Positions 6,231 through 12,762 of a DNA stretch of 13,984 nucleotides are shown one piece after another; the first letter of the stretch is position 1; each line of letters opens with the position of its first letter. The stretch comes from an uncultured Actinomycetes bacterium (GTDB lineage: Bacteria; Actinomycetota; Actinomycetes; S36-B12). The position numbers and the translations under genes are program-made. The stretch spans positions 1 through 13,984 of the forward strand of contig CAINGG010000227.1 in assembly GCA_903848435.1 (NCBI GenBank), written 5' to 3'. The notes below the pieces were generated by a model that was given only the letters and a program-made list of their open reading frames with translations, was not told where the DNA came from and ran no database searches.

Positions 6231-7536
6231 GGCCGGCGTCCTCCGCGTCGTCCGACGGCACCCGCGCAGCGAGCACGGTGGCGATGCGATTGCGCCGGTC
6301 GATGCCGCGCTCCGCGATCAGGCGCCATCCGTCGATATCGACGCTGGCCCCCGGGATCGGCACGCGGCCGAGGCGCTTGGCCATGAGGCCGAGGACCGTG
6401 TCAACACCCTCCTCCTCGCCCTCGACATCGACGGACACCAGGTCGGCGAAGTCGTCGACGTGCATGCGCGAGCTCACTCGATAGGAGCCATCGTCGAGAG
6501 CGGCTACCTCGGGTGCCGCCGTGTCGTACTCGTCGTCGATCTCACCGACGATCTCCTCGAGGATGTCCTCGATAGTGACGAGGCCTGCGGTGCCGCCGTA
6601 CTCGTCGACCACGATGGCCAGGTGCACACGGGCTGCCTGCATGTCCTTGAGCAGCTCGTCAGCAGGCTTGCTGTCGGGCACGAAGAAGGCAGGGCGCATG
6701 AGCGACTCGACGGTCTCGTCCTGCTCGGCATCGCGCCGATCGAATACGCGGCGCACGATGTCCTTGAGATAGACGATGCCCACGACGTCGTCAGCATTGC
6801 CGCCGATGACCGGGATACGCGAGAAGCCGGAGCGCAGCCCCAGCGACATGGCTTGCCGCAGGCTCTTCGTGCGCTCGATGAAGACCATTTCCGTGCGCGG
6901 GACCATGACCTCGCGGGCGAAGGTGTCGCCGAGTTCGAACACCGAGTGGATCATCTGCCGCTCGTCGTCCTCGATCAGGCTGTCGGCCTCGGCCATATCG
7001 ACCAGTTCGCGAAGCTCGGCCTGCGAGGCGAAGGGACCCTCGCGGTAGCCCTTCCCGGGGGTCAGCGCATTGCCTACCAGGATCAGCAGGGATGCCAACG
7101 GGCTCAAGACCACGGTGAGTACGCGCGCGATCCCCGCGGTGCGCAAGGCGATGGCCGTGGCGTGCTGGCGGCCCAGCGTGCGCGGCGCGACGCCGAGCAC
7201 GACGTAGGTCACGACCACCATCACTGCCACCACCGTCGCGATGGCCCAGCCGATCGGCCATCCGCGATCGATCTCGAGCCCGACAATCGCTACGTAGGAC
7301 ACCAGCGCGGTCGCCGTGACCGTGAGCGTCGTGGACAAGAAGAGCAGGACGTTGACGTAGCGGGGCCGGTCGGTCACGATCACCAGGAGTCGTTGTGCGC
7401 CCCGCACCCCGTCGTCGATGAGCTCCTCGACGAGCGAGCGAGACACGCGCGCAATCGCGGTCTCCATCATGATGAGGCCACCGGCCAGGAGCACCAGGAT
7501 GACGGTGAGGCCAATGAGCAACGCGTCGGTCGTCAT
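6220..7536 (-). CDS. CNNM/CBS-domain membrane protein (CorC/HlyC type, hemolysin-family)
   Basis: The protein has 438 residues in three parts. Residues about 1-160 form a DUF21/CNNM membrane domain with three to four helices, including METAIARVSRS (24-34) and YVVLGVAPRTLG (111-122). A pair of CBS domains spans roughly 205-340, with EVMVPRTEMVFI (209-220) and HLAIVVDEYGGTAGLVTIEDILEE as the classic signatures. A CorC_HlyC domain follows to about residue 430 (VSSRMHVDDFADL, GWRLIAERG). Characterised relatives are implicated in Mg2+ or Co2+ export and magnesium homeostasis; the old hemolysin label is historical. The ATG at 7536 overlaps the ybeY stop (ATGA) and has AGG seven bases upstream. It sits in the conserved ybeY-CBS protein-era order, and the coupling suggests coordinated dosage with rRNA-maturation genes. 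Confidence 0.93.
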   Translation of the reverse strand: MTTDALLIGLTVILVLLAGGLIMMETAIARVSRSLVEELIDDGVRGAQRLLVIVTDRPRYVNVLLFLSTTLTVTATALVSYVAIVGLEIDRGWPIGWAIATVVAVMVVVTYVVLGVAPRTLGRQHATAIALRTAGIARVLTVVLSPLASLLILVGNALTPGKGYREGPFASQAELRELVDMAEADSLIEDDERQMIHSVFELGDTFAREVMVPRTEMVFIERTKSLRQAMSLGLRSGFSRIPVIGGNADDVVGIVYLKDIVRRVFDRRDAEQDETVESLMRPAFFVPDSKPADELLKDMQAARVHLAIVVDEYGGTAGLVTIEDILEEIVGEIDDEYDTAAPEVAALDDGSYRVSSRMHVDDFADLVSVDVEGEEEGVDTVLGLMAKRLGRVPIPGASVDIDGWRLIAERGIDRRNRIATVLAARVPSDDAEDAGHDR

Positions 7537-8006
7537 GACTCCGCCTGCGCGCTTCGCCAGTCGGCCAGGAGCGAGTCCTGCAGTGCGAACATGCGCTCGT
7601 GCTCGTGCGGCTCGGCGTGGTCATAGCCCAGCAGGTGCAACACGCCATGGGTGAGGAGCAGCGCCAACTCGTCGTTGACCCCGTGCCCGGCTTGATCGGC
7701 CTGGCGGGCGGCAACGGCCGGACAGATGATCACGTCGCCCAGGACACCCGTCACTCGCGGCCCGAGCGGGTCGCCCGGAGCCAGGTCATCCATGGGGAAG
7801 GACAGCACGTCGGTGGAGCCCGGCTCGTCCATCCACTCCACGTGCAGCCGCGTCATCTCTGCCTCGTCGACGAGGGCGATGGAGAGCTCGGCATCGGGAT
7901 CCAGGTGCAGGCGATCGAGCAGGAACGCCGCCTGGCGGAGCAGCGCGTCGGCGTCGGTGGATGCAGTGCCCGACGTGTCGACAAGGTCGATGGGCACGGC
8001 GATCAC
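7533..8006 (-). CDS. ybeY: Endoribonuclease / rRNA maturation factor YbeY
   Basis: YbeY is a zinc-dependent RNase involved in 16S rRNA 3'-end maturation and ribosome quality control. The 157-residue protein contains the metal site HGVLHLLGYDH (His spacing H-x3-H-x5-H), followed by HERMFALQDSLL as in the family. WMDEPGSTDVLSFPMD and GVLGDVIICP are the other conserved blocks. Two GTG codons are possible starts. GTG at 8006 overlaps the phoH stop as GTGA and fits the coupling seen at neighbouring junctions. GTG at 7997 would align exactly with the first residue of mycobacterial and streptomycete YbeY (VPIDLVDTSG against MSIEVANESG). Neither has a convincing ribosome site, so the start is uncertain by three codons. 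The order phoH-ybeY is nearly universal in bacteria. Confidence 0.94.
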   Translation of the reverse strand: MIAVPIDLVDTSGTASTDADALLRQAAFLLDRLHLDPDAELSIALVDEAEMTRLHVEWMDEPGSTDVLSFPMDDLAPGDPLGPRVTGVLGDVIICPAVAARQADQAGHGVNDELALLLTHGVLHLLGYDHAEPHEHERMFALQDSLLADWRSAQAES

Positions 8007-9061
8007 GCTCGACGCGGTCCGCTGCGCCGCGAACCCGCCTCCGTCGACCTCAAGGTGGCGGCCACCTCGGCGTCGTAGCGGCCGTAGGCCTCGACGATGC
8101 GGCCGACCAGTCGATGGCGTACGACGTCCTGCGAGGTCAGGGTGCAAAACGCGACGTCGTCGACTCCTTCGAGGATGTCCTGGACGATCTTCAATCCGGA
8201 CGGCGTGGCCGCCGGCAGGTCGATCTGCGTCACGTCGCCGGTCACGACCATGGTCGAGCCGAATCCGAGACGCGTGAGGAACATCTTCATCTGCTCAGGG
8301 GTGGTGTTTTGTGCCTCGTCGAGGATGATGAAGGCGTCGTTGAGGGTGCGGCCTCGCATGTAGGCCAGCGGGGCGATCTCGATCGTGCCGCTGGTGATCA
8401 ACCGGGGAATAGAGTCGGGGTCGAGCATGTCGTGCAGCGCGTCGTACAACGGCCGCAGGTAGGGATCGATCTTCTCCGACAGCGTGCCGGGCAGGAAGCC
8501 GAGACGTTCGCCGGCCTCCACGGCAGGGCGCGTCAGAATGATCCGCGTCACCTTCTTGGCCTGCAGCGCCTGCACCGCCTTGGCCACGGCAAGGTAGGTC
8601 TTGCCGGTGCCAGCAGGTCCGATGCCGAAGGCAATGGTGTGCGTGTCGATGGCATCGACATAGCGCTTCTGGTTGAGCGACTTGGCCCGGATGGTGCGCC
8701 CGCGCGAGCTCAGGATGTTGGTCGAGAGGACCTCGGCCGGTCGAGCACCGCTGCGCAGGAGCGCAATGCTCCGCTCGACGGACTCCGGCGTCAGGCCCTG
8801 GCCGGTGCGCAAGACGGTGAGCATCTCGGAGATGAGCAACTCGACGAGGCCGACATCGTGGGCGCTGCCGGCAATGCGGATCTCATTGCCGCGGGCGTGC
8901 ACGTCGGCTTCCGGGAACTGGGCTTCGATCACTCGCAAGAGCTCATCGCCGGCTCCGAGCACGGAGACCATGGGCTGGCTGGCAGGGACGACGATGGTCG
9001 CCTGGGAAGGGGCGCTACTCGACATGGTGTGGCCGTGCGGCCGGGTCCTGCCCTTCGACAT
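8003..9061 (-). CDS. phoH: PhoH-family ATPase
   Basis: A P-loop ATPase of the PhoH/PhoL family, which resembles the superfamily-1 helicase core and is thought to act on RNA; its exact role is not settled. The protein has 352 residues as drawn: a KH-like N-terminal region (about 30-115), then Walker A GPAGTGKT (148-155), TRPAVEAGERLGFLPG (177-192), Walker B IILDEAQ (245-251) and TGDVTQIDLP downstream. It matches actinobacterial PhoH1 closely in order and length. The start is ambiguous: ATG at 9061 directly abuts a GC-rich hairpin, while ATG at 9025 gives a 340-residue protein beginning MSSSAPSQATIVV. Neither has a well-spaced ribosome site. A possible -10 box, TACCAT, lies at 9088-9093 near the end of the HIT gene. 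The gene overlaps ybeY by 4 bases. Confidence 0.94.
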   Translation of the reverse strand: MSKGRTRPHGHTMSSSAPSQATIVVPASQPMVSVLGAGDELLRVIEAQFPEADVHARGNEIRIAGSAHDVGLVELLISEMLTVLRTGQGLTPESVERSIALLRSGARPAEVLSTNILSSRGRTIRAKSLNQKRYVDAIDTHTIAFGIGPAGTGKTYLAVAKAVQALQAKKVTRIILTRPAVEAGERLGFLPGTLSEKIDPYLRPLYDALHDMLDPDSIPRLITSGTIEIAPLAYMRGRTLNDAFIILDEAQNTTPEQMKMFLTRLGFGSTMVVTGDVTQIDLPAATPSGLKIVQDILEGVDDVAFCTLTSQDVVRHRLVGRIVEAYGRYDAEVAATLRSTEAGSRRSGPRRA

Positions 9062-9078
9062 GGGCGGCGGCGCCGCCC
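9062..9078 (-). repeat. GC-only hairpin at the 5' edge of phoH
   Basis: GGGCGGC (9062-9068) and GCCGCCC (9072-9078) form a seven-pair all-GC stem with a three-base loop immediately before the upstream phoH ATG. It sits in the 36-base gap between the HIT gene and phoH. As mRNA it could hinder initiation at 9061, favour the inner ATG at 9025, or simply be a by-product of high GC. Confidence 0.45.
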
Positions 9079-9097
9079 GGAGCCCCGATGGTATCGC

Positions 9098-9442
9098 TCA
9101 GCCGGGCGGCCAGGTCAGGCCGCGGCCGCCCAGGACGTGCAGGTGGGCGTGGTGCACGCTCTGCCCGCCGTCACTGCCGGTATTGGCGACGACCCGGTAG
9201 CCGGACTGGGCCACGCCCTCGGCCGCGGCCACGTGGGCCGCCGCCTGGAGGAGTTCGGCCCCCAGGGCCGGGTCGGCCAGGGCTGCCGACGGGACGTCGG
9301 GGTGGTGGTCGACGGGGATGACGAGCACGTGCACGGGCGCCTTGGGCTCGATGTCGCGGAAGGCGATGACACGGTCGGTTCGCAGGATGATGTCGGCGGG
9401 GATGTCGCCCTGGACAATCGCGCAGAAGAGGCAGTCACTCAC
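9098..9442 (-). CDS. HIT-family (HinT-like) nucleotide-binding hydrolase
   Basis: Histidine-triad proteins hydrolyse adenosine phosphoramidates and related nucleotides. The 114-residue protein begins SDCLFCAIVQGDIPADIIL, with C4 and C7 as in zinc-binding HinT members. It continues with VIAFRDIEPKAPVHVLVIP and the triad HHAHLHVLGG (97-106), in which H98, H100 and H102 are the HxHxH residues and H102 aligns with the nucleophile. The length is typical of HinT. The start is GTG at 9442, with no ribosome site; instead a TACGAT hexamer lies six bases upstream, suggesting an additional leaderless promoter. Fifteen bases separate it from rsmE, the first gap of note in the hrcA run. HIT genes beside rsmE and phoH are common in Actinomycetota; a direct role in ribosome maturation is not established. 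Confidence 0.93.
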   Translation of the reverse strand: MSDCLFCAIVQGDIPADIILRTDRVIAFRDIEPKAPVHVLVIPVDHHPDVPSAALADPALGAELLQAAAHVAAAEGVAQSGYRVVANTGSDGGQSVHHAHLHVLGGRGLTWPPG

Positions 9443-9448
9443 GATCGA

Positions 9449-9454
9449 ATCGTA
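9449..9454 (-). promoter_or_regulatory. Candidate -10 box for a leaderless HIT-gene transcript
   Basis: On the minus strand TACGAT (TANNNT type) is followed by six bases and then the GTG at 9442. This is the same geometry as the candidate before the AI-2E gene. No ribosome site is present and no -35 box can be made out, so the call rests on spacing alone. Confidence 0.3.
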
Positions 9455-9457
9455 GGG

Positions 9458-10198
9458 CTAGCGCCAGCGATCGGTGCGGGCAAGGAGGACGCCGGCAGCC
9501 ACCGTGCCCGCGGTCGATGTGCGAAGGATGGTGGGTCCCAGGCGGGCGGCACGAGCTCCGCATGACTCAAACTCACGCCGCTCGCTCTCGGAGATACCTC
9601 CCTCGGGCCCCACGATGACGACTATGTCGCCGTCAAGCGGCACCTGGACGGTCGACAGCGGCACGGTCGCGTTCTCATCGAGCACCACGGCCAGGGCCGC
9701 GGACTCCACGATGTCGCGCACGTGCGCTGTCTCGACAAGGGAGCGCACCTCGGGCCATCGGGCGCGGCGTGCCTGCTTGGCGGCGCTGCCCGAGGTGGTG
9801 CGCCACTTGTCGACCCCGCGCTCGGCCTTGTCGCCCTTCCATTGACTCACCGCATGCGCCGCGGCCCAGGGGATGATCACGTCGACACCGACCTCGGTGA
9901 GCGTCTCGACCGCACGCTCCCCGCGATCGCCCTTGGCCAGGGCCTGGACCACGACGATGCGCGGCGTGACGGGCTCCTCGTCGACCACCGAGATCACCTC
10001 GACGCTCACCCGCGTGCGCCCGGCATCCACCACGGTGCCCTTGATACGGCGCCCTCGACCGTCGACGACATCGACTGGCTCTCCGGACCGAAGACGCACG
10101 ACGTGCGCCGCATGGTGCGCCTCGGGACCGTCGAGTACGACGGTCGATCCGGGGGCGGCTTCGTCGAGGTCGTCGGCGAAGAAGACGGGGTGTGCCAT
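9458..10198 (-). CDS. rsmE: 16S rRNA (uracil1498-N3)-methyltransferase RsmE
   Basis: RsmE methylates N3 of U1498 in helix 44 of 16S rRNA on the assembled 30S subunit, using S-adenosylmethionine. The 246-residue protein has an N-terminal PUA-like RNA-binding part (about 1-75, HPVFFADDL and GPEAHHAAHVVRLRSGE) and a C-terminal SPOUT domain. The trefoil-knot cofactor motifs are VIVGPEGGISESE (194-206) and LGPTILRTSTAGTVA (220-234). ALAKGDRGERAVETLTEVGV (86-105) and KWRTTSGSAAKQARR are also conserved. The length is typical. The ATG at 10198 shares one base with the dnaJ stop (TGATG), so re-initiation after dnaJ is likely. dnaJ-rsmE is the standard actinobacterial order. Confidence 0.95.
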   Translation of the reverse strand: MAHPVFFADDLDEAAPGSTVVLDGPEAHHAAHVVRLRSGEPVDVVDGRGRRIKGTVVDAGRTRVSVEVISVVDEEPVTPRIVVVQALAKGDRGERAVETLTEVGVDVIIPWAAAHAVSQWKGDKAERGVDKWRTTSGSAAKQARRARWPEVRSLVETAHVRDIVESAALAVVLDENATVPLSTVQVPLDGDIVVIVGPEGGISESERREFESCGARAARLGPTILRTSTAGTVAAGVLLARTDRWR

Positions 10199-11328
10199 CA
10201 GCGGCCGCTGAACGCACCGCGCAAGCGCGAGAAGAGTCCGCCGGTGGCGGGATCATCGTCCTGCAGGGTGCGCAGCGTCGCGCCCTCCTCGCCGCGGGCC
10301 TGGGCGAGTTGGCGCACGAGCTGCTCCTGGTCGGCATCGAGGCGAGTGGGCGTGCGGACGTCGAGGTGAACGTGGAGGTCACCGCGGCCGTTGCCACGCA
10401 GGCGAGGAACGCCGCGGGCACGCAGCGTGACCACCGAAGCGGGCTGGGTGCCGGGCCGGATCTCGACGGTCTCGTCGCCGTCGAGCGTCTCGAGTGTCAT
10501 GGACGTGCCCAGGGCGGCCGAGGTCATCGGCACCTCCACCGTGCAGTGCAGATCGTCACCGCGACGCTCGAACACCGGATGCGGCTGCTGCACGACCTCG
10601 ACGAAGAGGTCTCCGGCATCACCACCGCCGGGCCCGACCTCGCCCTGCCCCGCGAGCTGGATGCGGGTGCCGGTGTCGACGCCCGGCGGGATCGTGACCG
10701 TCAGCGTGGAACGCGTGCGCACGCGTCCGTCGCCCGAGCACTCCACGCACGGGTGCGGAATCGTGGTGCCGAAGCCCTGGCACTGCGGACAGGGGCGCGC
10801 CGTCATGACCTGGCCGAGGAACGAACGCTGGACGTTTTGGATCTCGCCGCGGCCCTTGCACATCGGGCAGGCGGCCGGCTGCGTGCCCGGCGAGGTGCCG
10901 GCCCCGGAGCAGGCGGTGCATCGCACCGCCGTGTCGACCTGGATTTCGCGCGTACCGCCGAACATCGCCTCGGCGAGATCGATCTCCATGCGGATCAGGG
11001 CATCCTGGCCACGCCGGGTACGCGGGCGAGGGCCGCGCGCCTGACCTCCGCCGAAGAAGGCATCCATGAGGTCGGAGAAGTCGAATGTCGCGCCGAAGCC
11101 ACCGCCACCGGCCCGCAGCGGGTCACCCCCGAGGTCGTACATCTGGCGCTTCTCCGGGTCGCTGAGCACCTCGTAGGCGGCGGTCACCTCCTTGAAGCGC
11201 TCCTGGCTGTCGGGGTCCTGATTGACATCGGGGTGGAGCTCGCGCGCGAGCTTGCGATAGGCGCGCTTGATGTCATCGGGTGACGCTTCGCGGGACACGC
11301 CGAGCATGGCGTAGTAGTCGACGGCCAC
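10198..11328 (-). CDS. dnaJ: Molecular chaperone DnaJ (DnaJ2 type, linked to hrcA)
   Basis: This is the J-domain co-chaperone that stimulates DnaK ATPase activity and delivers unfolded clients. The 376-residue protein has a complete type I layout: J domain 1-66 with HPD at 32-34; a short Gly/Phe region about 67-96 (GGGGFGATFDF); and a zinc domain with four CxxCxGxG repeats (C137/C140, C154/C157, C180/C183, C194/C197). The two-part C-terminal substrate-binding region starts near 205 (STLTVTIPPGVDTGTRIQLAGQGE). The G/F region is short compared with DnaJ1 proteins encoded beside dnaK. There is no dnaK or grpE in this window, so this is likely the second, hrcA-linked DnaJ. The start is GTG at 11328, two bases after the hrcA stop, so both are probably under CIRCE control. 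Confidence 0.96.
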   Translation of the reverse strand: MAVDYYAMLGVSREASPDDIKRAYRKLARELHPDVNQDPDSQERFKEVTAAYEVLSDPEKRQMYDLGGDPLRAGGGGFGATFDFSDLMDAFFGGGQARGPRPRTRRGQDALIRMEIDLAEAMFGGTREIQVDTAVRCTACSGAGTSPGTQPAACPMCKGRGEIQNVQRSFLGQVMTARPCPQCQGFGTTIPHPCVECSGDGRVRTRSTLTVTIPPGVDTGTRIQLAGQGEVGPGGGDAGDLFVEVVQQPHPVFERRGDDLHCTVEVPMTSAALGTSMTLETLDGDETVEIRPGTQPASVVTLRARGVPRLRGNGRGDLHVHLDVRTPTRLDADQEQLVRQLAQARGEEGATLRTLQDDDPATGGLFSRLRGAFSGR

Positions 11329-11330
11329 GG

Positions 11331-12344
11331 CTAGTTCTCGTCCAGGATCCGGCTGAGGTACTGCGCGACCGCCTGCACCGCGGCCATGGTGCCGGGGTAG
11401 TCCATGTGTGTGGGGCCGAGGACGCCAACGCCGGCGATGACCGACGTGCCGCGGCCGTAGCCGGCGGATACGACGCTCGTGCTCTGCAGGTCCTCGACCG
11501 GGTTTTCGTGCCCGATGCGCACGGTCACGTCACCGGACACCTCTCCTAGCAGCCTCAAGAGCACGACCTGTTCTTCGAGCGCCTCGAGCACCGGCTCGAG
11601 CGTCGTCGCGAAGGAGTCGCGGTTGCGGGCGAGATTGGCCGTGCCGCCCAAAACGACGCGGCGCTCCTCGCTCTCGACGGTGGCTTCCAGCAGCGTCGCG
11701 ATGATGGCGACGATGCTCGCGCGCTCATCGGCGGGAGCGGCCGCGGCAATACCCTCGACGCTCGTCGCCAGATCAGCACAGCGCTGCCCGATGACCGCGC
11801 CGAGCAGGCGCGCGCGGAGGGCGGCTACCGACTCCTCCGACATCGGGGCGGGCAGGTCGACCGCACGCTGCTCGACACGGCCGGTGTCGGCGATGAGGAC
11901 CACGAGCAGCCGGGTGGGGCTCAGCCGCACGATCTCCAGGTGCAGCACGGTGGACTGAACCAGGGAGGGGTACTGCACGAGTGCCACCTGCCGCGTGATC
12001 TGCGCGAGCAGTCGAACGCTGCGCGCCATCACGTCGTCGAGATCGACAGCACCGGCGAGGAAGTTGGAGATGGCGCGACGTTCGGCCGGTGACATCGGCT
12101 TGACACCGGAGAGGCGATCGACGAAGGCGCGGTAACCGAGGTCGGTGGGGATGCGCCCGGCGCTGGTGTGCGGCTGGGCGATGTAGCCCTCCTCCTCCAG
12201 GGCCGCCATGTCATTGCGGATGGTCGCGGAGGACACCCCGAGGGAGTAGCGCTCGACGAGGGCCTTGCTGCCGACGGGCTCGCGCGTGGAGACGTAGTCC
12301 TCGACGATGGCCCGCAGGACAGCGAGACGGCGATCCTCGAGCAC
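11331..12344 (-). CDS. hrcA: Heat-inducible transcription repressor HrcA
   Basis: HrcA binds CIRCE operators and represses chaperone genes, with activity dependent on GroEL in characterised species. The protein has 337 residues: an N-terminal winged helix (about 1-75) containing the family signature SSATIRNDMAALEEEGYI (38-55) followed by QPHTSAGRIPTDLGYR, then a GAF-like central part. The C-terminal segment includes IGHENPVEDLQSTSVVSAGYGRG and LGPTHMDYPGTMAAV, both highly conserved. I chose GTG at 12344 because GGAGG lies eight bases upstream and it yields MLEDRRLAVLRAIVEDYV, the usual HrcA opening. The GTG at 12353 overlaps that ribosome site and is therefore unlikely. The gene lies 25 bases downstream of a CIRCE element, so it is autoregulated in all likelihood. 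Confidence 0.96.
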   Translation of the reverse strand: MLEDRRLAVLRAIVEDYVSTREPVGSKALVERYSLGVSSATIRNDMAALEEEGYIAQPHTSAGRIPTDLGYRAFVDRLSGVKPMSPAERRAISNFLAGAVDLDDVMARSVRLLAQITRQVALVQYPSLVQSTVLHLEIVRLSPTRLLVVLIADTGRVEQRAVDLPAPMSEESVAALRARLLGAVIGQRCADLATSVEGIAAAAPADERASIVAIIATLLEATVESEERRVVLGGTANLARNRDSFATTLEPVLEALEEQVVLLRLLGEVSGDVTVRIGHENPVEDLQSTSVVSAGYGRGTSVIAGVGVLGPTHMDYPGTMAAVQAVAQYLSRILDEN

Positions 12345-12369
12345 GCGCCTCACCTCCGATGCGGGAGCT

Positions 12370-12396
12370 TTGGCACTCCCATGGCCTGAGTGCCAA
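12370..12396. promoter_or_regulatory. CIRCE operator (HrcA binding site)
   Basis: TTGGCACTC (12370-12378), a nine-base spacer and GAGTGCCAA (12388-12396) form a perfect 9-bp inverted repeat. It matches the CIRCE consensus TTAGCACTC-N9-GAGTGCTAA with one symmetric substitution in each arm and the exact spacing. It lies between the divergent hrcA and TM2-protein genes, 25 bases upstream of the hrcA GTG. HrcA should bind here to repress hrcA-dnaJ; an effect on the divergent gene is possible but not shown. Confidence 0.96.
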
Positions 12397-12401
12397 GTCT
12401 A
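12396..12401 (-). promoter_or_regulatory. Candidate -10 box of the hrcA promoter
   Basis: On the minus strand TAGACT matches TANNNT and touches the outer edge of the CIRCE arm. A start about seven bases downstream would fall inside CIRCE, placing the operator at the 5' end of the mRNA, as is usual for hrcA operons. No convincing -35 box is seen. Confidence 0.4.
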
Positions 12402-12441
12402 CGCTCTGCGACAGCATGGAGCCTGTCGACGAGGAGGCACC

Positions 12442-12762
12442 GTGACCCAGCCCACCCCAGAGCCCACCCCGCCCCCAGGGTCATGGGGGCCTGCACCGTC
12501 GCCGCCGACCGCGCCCTCCCCTGACGTCGCGCCTGATCCTCAGGCAAAGTCCCGGCTCACGGCCGGACTGCTAGGCATCTTCCTCGGCAGCCTGGGTGTC
12601 CATCGCTTCTATCTCGGATACACCAGCGTCGGGGTGCTGCAGATCCTGGTGACTATCGCGACGCTCGGCATCGGCGCAGTCTGGGGATTCGTCGAAGGGA
12701 TCGTGATCCTCAGCGGATCAGGCCTGCAGACCGACGCCGACGGTCGGCCCCTGCGACCGTGA
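12442..12762 (+). CDS. TM2 domain-containing small membrane protein
   Basis: This is a 106-residue protein. Residues 1-35 are Pro-rich and disordered-looking (PTPEPTPPPGSWGPAPSPP). A TM2 domain spans about 36-92, with two transmembrane helices (38-50 and 64-90) joined by the signature LGVHRFYLGYTSVG (51-64). A short polar tail ends GRPLRP. Proteins like this are common in Actinomycetota, but their function is not known. The GTG start at 12442 has GAGGAGG four bases upstream; the frame stays open to 12307 but that part lies opposite hrcA. It diverges from hrcA across the CIRCE site. Its last 45 bases overlap the 3' end of hemW on the other strand. Confidence 0.87.
   Translation: MTQPTPEPTPPPGSWGPAPSPPTAPSPDVAPDPQAKSRLTAGLLGIFLGSLGVHRFYLGYTSVGVLQILVTIATLGIGAVWGFVEGIVILSGSGLQTDADGRPLRP

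Noticed and set aside
6118..7626. Plus-strand open frame of about 500 codons opposite the CBS-domain gene
   Set aside because: It lies antisense to a well-supported gene. Its translation is rich in Asp/His/Arg/Gly with no domain, as expected for a codon-bias shadow in high-GC DNA.
7961..9565. Plus-strand open frame of 534 codons opposite phoH and the HIT gene
   Set aside because: It spans several real minus-strand genes and their gaps, has low-complexity composition and no recognisable motif; it is a GC-rich shadow.
10199..10210. Perfect 12-bp palindrome CAGCGGCCGCTG at the dnaJ/rsmE junction
   Set aside because: It lies in dnaJ coding sequence; short GC palindromes are frequent at this composition, and there is no loop or T-tract to suggest a terminator.
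12345..12353. GTG at 12353 as the hrcA start
   Set aside because: It overlaps the GGAGG ribosome site, which is correctly spaced for GTG 12344, and the latter gives the usual HrcA N-terminus.
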